Assembly (NCBI RefSeq): GCF_030397665.1
Contig: NZ_JAPUBT010000003.1
Coordinates: 62,001 to 126,000, forward strand
DNA: 64,000 bases
Direction of reading: 5' to 3'
DNA from: Janthinobacterium sp. SUN073
GTDB taxonomy: Bacteria; Pseudomonadota; Gammaproteobacteria; Burkholderiales; Burkholderiaceae_D
Shown here: positions 57,822-64,000 of the stretch, one piece after another
Layout: every line of letters starts with the position of its first letter
Numbering within the stretch: the stretch's first letter is position 1
Program-made: the position numbers and the translations under genes
The notes under the pieces: model-generated
What the model saw: the letters and a program-made list of their open reading frames with translations, nothing else
Databases searched by the model: none
What the model was told of the DNA's origin: nothing

Positions 57822-59291
57822 ATGAAGCGTGACGATTTTCTCAAGCAGGACGATGTACGGGGCTTTATCGACTGGCTGGCGGCCGAACTGCCGGTCAAGC
57901 CCTTTCACCTGAAGATGGCGCGCAGCCGCTTCGTGCCGGGCGGCCTGGACGTGCAGGCGACGGGCCTGGAAGCGGTGCTGGGCCACTATGTGTGGAGCAC
58001 GCGATGGACCGATGCGCAAGGCAAGGCTGTCGTCTCGGGCAACTGGCACGAGACGCGCGCCTCGCTGGCCGTGCTGCGCAACTGGCTGAAGACCGCCATC
58101 GCGCGGCAAGATGAAGACCAGGCGCTGGCGGCCTGCCTGGCCATCCTCGAATGGGGCGGCGTGCGCGGCGCCGTCGTCTTCCTCAAGCGCCTGCACGCGC
58201 AAGGCCGCCTGGTCACCTATTTCACGCGCCTGGCGCCATTGATGTCACTCGACTCGGACGCTTCGCTCGATGCGCTCGATACGGATAGCGTGGAGCGCTT
58301 CGATGCGGGCCTGACCAAGATCCACGCCCTGTTTGATGACAGCGGCTCGCCCATCTACGACAGCCGCGTGGGCGCGGCGATGGCCATGCTGTACGCGCAA
58401 TGCCGCAGCCAGGCGGGCAAGAAGCTGGCAAAAAAACACTGGCTGGCCTTCCCCTCGGGCGCCGCGCGTGGCAAGCAAATCCGCAATCCCAAGGGAATCG
58501 ACAGCGGCTTTGCCGGCGCACCGCAATTCTTTGGCAAGGCCGTGTCGTGCCAGGACTGGGCGCAATGGCAGGTCAGGCTGGGCTGGATCCTGCGCGCCGT
58601 GCTGGAACAGTGCGACTGGTTCAAGGCGGACAGCGCCGACATGGCCGCCCGCTGCCATGCCTTCGAAGCGTGTTTGTTCATGCTGGGGTATGACTTGCGG
58701 TGTTTTGCTGCGACACGCGTCCCGGAAGCGGTAGCCGTCGCAGCGCCGGTCGAGGAAGACGAGGTGCCGCAATTTGGCTGGGTGCCAACTGGCTGTTCCT
58801 TTGAAAAAGTCCTCCCCCTGTACGCACAGTTCCGCCGTGGCAAGGAAAAAGACGATCTTGCCACTTTTGCCCAGTGGTATATCAGGACTCAGGGTGCCGC
58901 GCTGAAAACAGCCTATGCCTACTGTTTTCCATATTCAGAAAGCGAATTTGACCTATTTGGCAGTAACGAAGAGCGTCTGAATGACGTTTTGGCCGGTGGC
59001 AAGAGCGGGCTGTATGCCGCGGTGGCCAGTACGCAGCCTTTTGTAGAAAGCGCCGAGCGGGAACAAATCTGCCTGGTCGACGCCCTGCTGGTCGGACGCA
59101 CAGCCGATATGCCGGCTCCGGTGCGCACAGCCTGGCTGCTGAAAAAAGGCTATGCGGGAACGAAAAGTGCTGCCGGCACCCTGATGACGGTCGGACGCCA
59201 GGTCGGCCGTCATTTCGGCCTGCTCGACAAGGATAACAGGCCTACCGCCTTCTACCACGAGTACTTCGGCGATTGCATGCGCGAGCCTTAA
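57822..59291 (+). CDS. Hypothetical protein, 489 residues
   Basis: A large soluble protein starting MKRDDFLKQDDVRGFIDWL. The N-terminal 120 residues contain Trp-rich beta segments (GHYVWSTRWTDAQGK). The middle has WLAFPSGAARGKQIRNPKGI and DWAQWQVRLGWILRAVL, and the C-terminus ends RQVGRHFGLLDKDNRPTAF. I cannot assign a family or active site. It follows another unknown gene closely and is separated from the downstream AAA ATPase by a hairpin terminator. Sequence looks intact, without frameshift. Confidence 0.7.
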   Translation: MKRDDFLKQDDVRGFIDWLAAELPVKPFHLKMARSRFVPGGLDVQATGLEAVLGHYVWSTRWTDAQGKAVVSGNWHETRASLAVLRNWLKTAIARQDEDQALAACLAILEWGGVRGAVVFLKRLHAQGRLVTYFTRLAPLMSLDSDASLDALDTDSVERFDAGLTKIHALFDDSGSPIYDSRVGAAMAMLYAQCRSQAGKKLAKKHWLAFPSGAARGKQIRNPKGIDSGFAGAPQFFGKAVSCQDWAQWQVRLGWILRAVLEQCDWFKADSADMAARCHAFEACLFMLGYDLRCFAATRVPEAVAVAAPVEEDEVPQFGWVPTGCSFEKVLPLYAQFRRGKEKDDLATFAQWYIRTQGAALKTAYAYCFPYSESEFDLFGSNEERLNDVLAGGKSGLYAAVASTQPFVESAEREQICLVDALLVGRTADMPAPVRTAWLLKKGYAGTKSAAGTLMTVGRQVGRHFGLLDKDNRPTAFYHEYFGDCMREP

Positions 59292-59297
59292 GTCAAA

Positions 59298-59333
59298 AAA
59301 TCAGGCGCCCGTGCTGGCGCATGCGCCTGATTT
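59298..59333 (+). terminator. Terminator after the 489-residue unknown gene
   Basis: AAATCAGGCGC (59298-59308) pairs with GCGCCTGATTT (59323-59333), starting 6 bp past the stop. The T-run after the stem is short, so read-through into the ATPase gene is possible. Confidence 0.65.
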
Positions 59334-59385
59334 GCGCCACACTGGTGTTTGTCGGCCCGCTTCCGGGCCATTCATGGAACCGGCC

Positions 59386-60126
59386 ATGTCGCTGAGTAAA
59401 AAACCGTATCTGCAAAGCGCCGCGCTGCGCCACGACGCCGTCGTCGACCTGGACCACTATCCGTTCACCATCCCCGCCATCCGCGACTTCGTGCACATGG
59501 ACTTCCACCCTGATGTGACGTTTTTCGTGGGCGAAAATGGCAGCGGCAAATCGACCATGCTCGAAGCGCTGGCCGTGGGACTGGGTTTCGGCAAGGATGG
59601 CGGCACGCGCAATGTGCGCATCGCCCTGCCGTCGGACGAGGAATCGGGCTTGCATGCGCACCTGCGCCTGAGCAAGAGCTACAAAAAACCGGATGACAGT
59701 TATTTTTTGCGCGCCGAGAGCTTTTTCAATGTCGCCACCTACATGGACGACATGCCCGAGTACCTGGGCAGCTACGGCGGCAAGTCGCTGCACGCGCAAT
59801 CGCACGGCGAAGCGTTCATGGCGACCCTGATCAACAAGCTGCGGGGCAAGGGACTGTATCTGCTGGACGAGCCCGAGGCGGCTCTGTCGCCCAGCCGCCA
59901 GATGGCGGCATTATCGGTGATCCACCAGCTGGTGCAGGACGACTCGCAGCTGATCATCGCCACCCACTCGCCCATCCTGCTGGCCTACCCGAACGCGAAA
60001 ATCCTCAGTTTTACGGGCGGCGGCATCCATGAAGTGGCGTATGAAGATACGGAACACTATGCTGTCACGCGCGATTTTCTGAACCACTACCCGAGAAGGC
60101 TGGAGCAGCTGTTTGAGGAGGAGTGA
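59386..60126 (+). CDS. AAA/ABC-type ATPase, stand-alone
   Basis: 246 residues from ATG 59386; ATG 59374 adds four residues. Walker A is GENGSGKST (49-57), a signature-like SHGE follows, Walker B is LYLLDEPEAALS, and the His switch sits in IIATHSP. This is the compact predicted-ATPase family related to SMC/OLD-type ATPases, cytosolic and without a membrane partner. No nuclease domain is fused or adjacent. Role unknown; DNA repair or stress-linked functions are guesses. Confidence 0.85.
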   Translation: MSLSKKPYLQSAALRHDAVVDLDHYPFTIPAIRDFVHMDFHPDVTFFVGENGSGKSTMLEALAVGLGFGKDGGTRNVRIALPSDEESGLHAHLRLSKSYKKPDDSYFLRAESFFNVATYMDDMPEYLGSYGGKSLHAQSHGEAFMATLINKLRGKGLYLLDEPEAALSPSRQMAALSVIHQLVQDDSQLIIATHSPILLAYPNAKILSFTGGGIHEVAYEDTEHYAVTRDFLNHYPRRLEQLFEEE

Positions 60127-60130
60127 AGAC

Positions 60131-60209
60131 CACCCCAAAGACAGAATCCGGGGTCGGACCCTGAGGGACTCGGCGTCCCCGTCCGACCCCAGTCCTTGCC
60201 GTTGGGGTA
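60131..60209. repeat. Dispersed nested-palindrome element, copy D (expanded loop)
   Basis: Core 60150-60190 has arms GGGGTCGGAC / GTCCGACCCC. Unlike the other copies, the loop is 21 nt and contains its own stem GGGAC with GTCCC. Outer arms ACCCCAA and TTGGGGT are the best preserved of the four. It lies between the convergent ATPase and sdaA genes. Confidence 0.75.
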
Positions 60210-60221
60210 TTTGGCTGATGC

Positions 60222-61622
60222 TCAGCAAGCGGCGTGATTGACGGTAATCACATGCACGGCCAGCCCGCCCAAGGACGTTTCCTTGTACTTGTCCTGCATG
60301 TCCGCGCCCGTCTGGCGCATGGTTTCGATGACTTCGTCGAGGCTGACGAAGTGCGTGCCGTCGCCCTTCAGCGCCAGCGAGGCGGCCGTAATCGCTTTCA
60401 CGGCGCCCATGCCATTGCGCTCGATGCAGGGAATCTGCACCAGGCCGCCGATGGGGTCGCAGGTCATGCCCAGGTGGTGCTCGATGCCGATTTCGGCCGC
60501 GTTCTCGATCTGTTCATTCGTGCCGCCCAGGGCAGCCACCAGGCCGGCGGCCGCCATGGCGCAGGCCACACCCACTTCGCCCTGGCAACCCACTTCGGCG
60601 CCCGAGATCGAGGCATTGCGTTTGCACAACATGCCGATGGCAGCCGCCGTCAGCATGAAACGGCGCACGCCGCCGACCGGGTCGCTGGGGCGGCAATCCT
60701 GCGCGTAGTAGCGCAGCACGGCCGGGATGATGCCGGCGGCGCCGTTGGTCGGGGCAGTGACCACACGGCCGCCAGCCGCATTTTCTTCGTTGACGGCCAT
60801 CGCGTACAGGCTGACCAGGTGCACGGCGTCGTGCGGCAAGTCGTTGGCGCGGTTGTCCGACGCCTTCGCTTCCTGCGCCAAACGCCATAATTTGGCGGCG
60901 CGGCGCTTCACGTTCAAGCCGCCCGGCAGGTTGCCCGTCGTTTCCAGGCCGTGCGCGATGCAGTCGCGCATGACGTGCCAGATGCGGTCCAGGCCTTCAT
61001 TGAGTTCCGTCTCGCTGCGCTTGACGCACTCGTTCGCGCGCAGCATTTCCGGGATCGACAGGCCGCTTTCCACGCCATGCGCCAGCAACTGCTGCATGGT
61101 GTCGAAGGGGAAGACGACCCGCGCGCTGGCGGCCGATTCCACCGCCGCTTCCGCCTGCGCTTCGCCTGCCTCGCGGATAAATCCGCCGCCGATCGAGTAA
61201 TACACCTTGTCGACGCGGCTGCCGTCCGCCAGTTTCAGCGTAAAACGCATGCCGTTCGGGTGCTCGGGCAGGGATTCGCTCTTGTGCCAGATCAAGCCCG
61301 TGGCGGCCGTAAACGGCACCACGTGCGTGCCCAGCAGCGCGATTTCGCCGGCCGCCTCGATGGCGGCCAGCTTGCCGTCGACCGCATCGGGCGCCACGTC
61401 TTGCGGCGTTTCGCCCATCAAGCCCAGAATGACGGCCTTGTCCGTGGCATGGCCCACGCCCGTCAGCGCCAGCGAGCCATACAGGGCCACCTCGACGCCC
61501 ACTACCTGGTCCAGCGGACCGTATTCGACCAGAAAACGCCGCGCCGCCACCATCGGCCCCACCGTGTGGGAACTCGACGGCCCGATGCCGATCTTGAACA
61601 GGTCAAATACGCTCATATCCAT
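60222..61622 (-). CDS. sdaA: L-serine ammonia-lyase
   Basis: 466 residues, the single-chain iron-sulfur type. The N-terminal beta domain begins SVFDLFKIGIGPSSSHTVGP. The catalytic alpha domain has NEENAAGGRVVTAPTNGAAG and cluster-type cysteines in GAEVGCQGEVG, GMTCDPIGG and IPCIERNGMG. It deaminates L-serine to pyruvate and ammonia using an oxygen-sensitive 4Fe-4S cluster. It is the last gene of the kbl-tdh-sdaA operon, 47 bp after tdh. Confidence 0.95.
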   Translation of the reverse strand: MDMSVFDLFKIGIGPSSSHTVGPMVAARRFLVEYGPLDQVVGVEVALYGSLALTGVGHATDKAVILGLMGETPQDVAPDAVDGKLAAIEAAGEIALLGTHVVPFTAATGLIWHKSESLPEHPNGMRFTLKLADGSRVDKVYYSIGGGFIREAGEAQAEAAVESAASARVVFPFDTMQQLLAHGVESGLSIPEMLRANECVKRSETELNEGLDRIWHVMRDCIAHGLETTGNLPGGLNVKRRAAKLWRLAQEAKASDNRANDLPHDAVHLVSLYAMAVNEENAAGGRVVTAPTNGAAGIIPAVLRYYAQDCRPSDPVGGVRRFMLTAAAIGMLCKRNASISGAEVGCQGEVGVACAMAAAGLVAALGGTNEQIENAAEIGIEHHLGMTCDPIGGLVQIPCIERNGMGAVKAITAASLALKGDGTHFVSLDEVIETMRQTGADMQDKYKETSLGGLAVHVITVNHAAC

Positions 61623-61669
61623 GTAGTGTCTCTTTAATTAGTATGTTTTTATGAATGCTTGTGTGGGAC

Positions 61670-62635
61670 TCAGGCTGCCTTGGCGGCATGGCCCACGTCG
61701 ACATTGGCCAGCATGTCGGTGACCATCTGCTCGATGCCGATCTGCGCCTTCCAGCCCCAGTCCGCGCTGGCCTTGCTGTCGTCCAGGCTTTGCGGCCAGC
61801 TGTCGGCGATGGCCTGGCGGCTGTCCGGTTTGTAGCTGATCTTGAAGTCCGGCACCATGTGCACGATGGCCTTCGCCAGTTGCTCGGGGTTGAACGACAC
61901 GCCGGCCACATTGTAGGACGAACGAATCTTGATCTGCGACACAGGAGCATCCATCAGTTCGATGGTGGCGCGGATGGCATCGGGCATGTAAATCATCGGC
62001 AAGGTGGTCGTCGCATCGAGGAAGCAGTCATAGCGCTCGCCGCGCAAGGCCGCGTGGAAGATGGCAATCGCGTAATCGGTGGTGCCGCCGCCCGGAGGCG
62101 ACTTGTAGCTGATGATGCCCGGGTAGCGGATGCTGCGCACGTCCACGCCATACTTGTTGAAGTAGTACTCGCACAGGCGCTCGCCGGCCAGCTTGCTGAT
62201 ACCGTACATCGAGGTCGGGTCCATCACCGTCATTTGCGGGGTGTTCACTTGCGGCGTGTTCGGGCCGAAGGCGGCAATCGACGATGGCCAGAAGATGCGC
62301 AGCGGTTTGCCCGCCTCGCCCCGCTCGCGCGCCAGTTCCAGGATATTGAGCAAACCATCCATGTTCAGGCTCCACGCCTTCAACGGCGCCGCTTCGCCCG
62401 TGGCCGACAGCATGGCCGCCAGCTGGTACACCTGGGTGATGCCTTCATCGGCGATGAGCTTCGCCAGGCCGTCCTTGTCCAACACATTCAATTGCGCGTA
62501 GCGCCTGGCCTGGTACAGGTTATGCGTGCCGATGTCGCTGGCGATGACGTTGTCCGCGCCATGCTGCTGCGCCAGCGCGCCCACCAATTCACTACCGATT
62601 TGGCCGTTTGCGCCGATGACTAAGATGCGTTCCAT
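61670..62635 (-). CDS. L-threonine dehydrogenase, SDR (epimerase-like) type
   Basis: 321 residues. The extended short-chain dehydrogenase fold is clear: NAD loop GANGQIG (8-14), Ser119 in WPSSIAAFGP and the YGISK motif (Tyr144, Lys148). The sequence fits the NAD-dependent threonine 3-dehydrogenase of this fold rather than sugar epimerases, because kbl is immediately upstream (20 bp). It oxidises threonine to 2-amino-3-ketobutyrate. This differs from the zinc-dependent Tdh of E. coli. Confidence 0.85.
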   Translation of the reverse strand: MERILVIGANGQIGSELVGALAQQHGADNVIASDIGTHNLYQARRYAQLNVLDKDGLAKLIADEGITQVYQLAAMLSATGEAAPLKAWSLNMDGLLNILELARERGEAGKPLRIFWPSSIAAFGPNTPQVNTPQMTVMDPTSMYGISKLAGERLCEYYFNKYGVDVRSIRYPGIISYKSPPGGGTTDYAIAIFHAALRGERYDCFLDATTTLPMIYMPDAIRATIELMDAPVSQIKIRSSYNVAGVSFNPEQLAKAIVHMVPDFKISYKPDSRQAIADSWPQSLDDSKASADWGWKAQIGIEQMVTDMLANVDVGHAAKAA

Positions 62636-62655
62636 GCTATTTTCCTGAATTCTTG

Positions 62656-63876
62656 TTAGTTGATAGTGGTGGTCAGCAGACCAAGTTCCTTGCCGGCCTG
62701 CTCGAAGGCGGCCAGCACTTGCACCAGCTGTTCGCGGGTGTGGGCGGCGGATAGCTGCACGCGCACCCTGGCCTGGCCCATCGGCACGACCGGATAGAAG
62801 AAGCCCGTCACCAGCACGCCCAGGTCATACAGGCGGGCGGCAAACTTCTGCGCCACGGGAGCGTCGAACAGCATCACGGGAACCACCGGATGGGTGCCCG
62901 GCTTGATGGTAAAGCCGATGCGCTCGATCTCGCTGCGGAAGAAAGCCGTGTTTTCATGCAGGCGGTCGCGCAGTTCCGTCGACTTGGCCAGGCGTTCCAA
63001 TACCGATAGCGATGCGCCGGCGATCGATGGCGCCAGCGTGTTGGAGAACAGATAAGGGCGCGATTTCTGGCGCAGCGTGTCGATGACTTCCTTGCGCGCC
63101 GAGGTAAAGCCGCCCATGGCGCCGCCCAGGGCCTTGCCCAGCGTGCCCGTGATGATGTCGATGCGACCCATCACATTGTGGTGTTCGTGCGTGCCGCGGC
63201 CCGTCGCCCCCATGAAACCGGAAGCGTGGCACTCGTCGATCATCACCAGCGCGCCGTACTTGTCGGCCAGGTCACAGATCTTGTCGAGTTGCGCAATCGT
63301 GCCATCCATCGAGAACACGCCGTCCGTGACGATGACTTTATGGCGCTTGCCTGCGGCGACGACCGCTTGCAGTTGCACTTCCAGGTCGGCCATGTCGTTA
63401 TGCAGGTAGCGGTAGCGGCCAGCCTTGCACAAGCGGATGCCGTCGATGATGGACGCGTGGTTCAGCGCGTCGGAAATGATGGCGTCGTTTTCGTCGAACA
63501 GGGGCTCGAACACGCCGCCGTTGGCGTCGAAGGCGGCCGCGTACAAAATCGTGTCATCCATGCCCAGGAAGCTGGAAATGGCTTGTTCGAGTTCCTTGTG
63601 CACGGTTTGCGTGCCGCAGATGAAGCGCACGGACGACAGGCCGTAGCCGTATTTTTGCGTGGCGGCGATGGACGCTTCCTGCGTCTGCAGGTCGCCCGAC
63701 AGGCCCAGGTAGTTGTTCGCACACATATTGATCAGAGTACGGCCATCGTCGCACACCACTTCAGCGCCCTGGCGCGAGGCGATCACGCGCTCGGACTTGT
63801 ACAAGCCCTGTTGGCGCAGTTGATCGAGATTCTGTTGCAGACCGCTGAAAAAGGTGTTCTTCGCTTGCTCGCTCAT
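62656..63876 (-). CDS. kbl: Glycine C-acetyltransferase (2-amino-3-ketobutyrate CoA ligase)
   Basis: 406 residues of the alpha-oxoamine synthase family. The PLP lysine is K248 in TGTLGKALGG. Other blocks are CANNYLGLSG, DALNHASIIDG and DECHASGFMGATGRG. It cleaves 2-amino-3-ketobutyrate with CoA to glycine and acetyl-CoA. It is first in the operon with tdh and sdaA, giving threonine to glycine plus acetyl-CoA, then serine to pyruvate. Confidence 0.96.
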   Translation of the reverse strand: MSEQAKNTFFSGLQQNLDQLRQQGLYKSERVIASRQGAEVVCDDGRTLINMCANNYLGLSGDLQTQEASIAATQKYGYGLSSVRFICGTQTVHKELEQAISSFLGMDDTILYAAAFDANGGVFEPLFDENDAIISDALNHASIIDGIRLCKAGRYRYLHNDMADLEVQLQAVVAAGKRHKVIVTDGVFSMDGTIAQLDKICDLADKYGALVMIDECHASGFMGATGRGTHEHHNVMGRIDIITGTLGKALGGAMGGFTSARKEVIDTLRQKSRPYLFSNTLAPSIAGASLSVLERLAKSTELRDRLHENTAFFRSEIERIGFTIKPGTHPVVPVMLFDAPVAQKFAARLYDLGVLVTGFFYPVVPMGQARVRVQLSAAHTREQLVQVLAAFEQAGKELGLLTTTIN

Positions 63877-64000
63877 GATGATCCTTGTGTGTCCCTGTTG
63901 TATGCCTGTTGGCTGTATGGGCCGCCGCTTGACCGGCGCGCGCCATATGCTGTACCGTGAAGCGCTGTTTGAAGTCTACACGTTTCCGTGCTTCTCCTCA

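Overview
The window is GC-rich chromosomal DNA of a betaproteobacterium, most likely Oxalobacteraceae (Janthinobacterium, Massilia or Duganella type). This rests on three things: the gene order tRNA-Leu / tig / clpP / clpX / lon / hupB / tRNA-Asp / ppiD, the hpnCDE squalene cassette, and protein similarity patterns I recognise. The genus is inferred; I ran no search.

Layout. 1-7.1 kb: a kinase, PP2C phosphatase and vWA (TerY-type) signalling triad, then small envelope proteins (RDD, DUF3304 lipoprotein, exported unknowns), a LuxR-type regulator and terB. 7.2-8.8 kb: a frameshifted amj (lipid II flippase family) and an AT-rich membrane-protein gene that looks foreign. 9-16.2 kb: purL, a membrane GGDEF protein and a receiver-TPR protein. 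16.2-17.9 kb: an accessory patch with a barstar-like gene, a DUF695 gene and gene remnants. 18-21.2 kb: a PQQ glucose-type dehydrogenase with a tetR gene and a strong palindromic operator. 21.4-30.3 kb: a zinc alcohol dehydrogenase lacking two structural zinc cysteines, an AraC regulator, a fused 5-oxoprolinase, an NAD(P)HX repair enzyme, an ABC ATPase and a TesA-type esterase. 30.4-40 kb: the protein-quality-control block (ppiD, two tRNA-Asp, hupB, lon, clpX, clpP, tig).

40.5-42.2 kb is the most novel locus. A 60-residue peptide gene with a helical N-terminal part and a His/Asp-rich tail overlaps an HExxH protein that resembles the aKG-HExxH-type peptide beta-hydroxylases of RiPP pathways. 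It sits between tig and tRNA-Leu. 42.7-47.1 kb: an RND pump with its adaptor, plus a broken copy of the pump's 3' end. 47.4-50.5 kb: hpnCDE (farnesyl diphosphate to squalene). 50.7-54 kb: a DUF1700/DUF2807 envelope-type operon and a BaiN-type flavoprotein. 54-57 kb: thrC-moeA-moaD. 57.3-60.1 kb: two unknown genes and an AAA ATPase. 60.2-63.9 kb: kbl-tdh-sdaA, which converts threonine to glycine and acetyl-CoA and deaminates serine to pyruvate.

Four copies of a nested palindromic element (core GGGGTCNNACCC-loop-GGGTNNGACCCC) lie between genes at 7.1, 30.4, 42.6 and 60.2 kb. Their arms differ by compensating changes.
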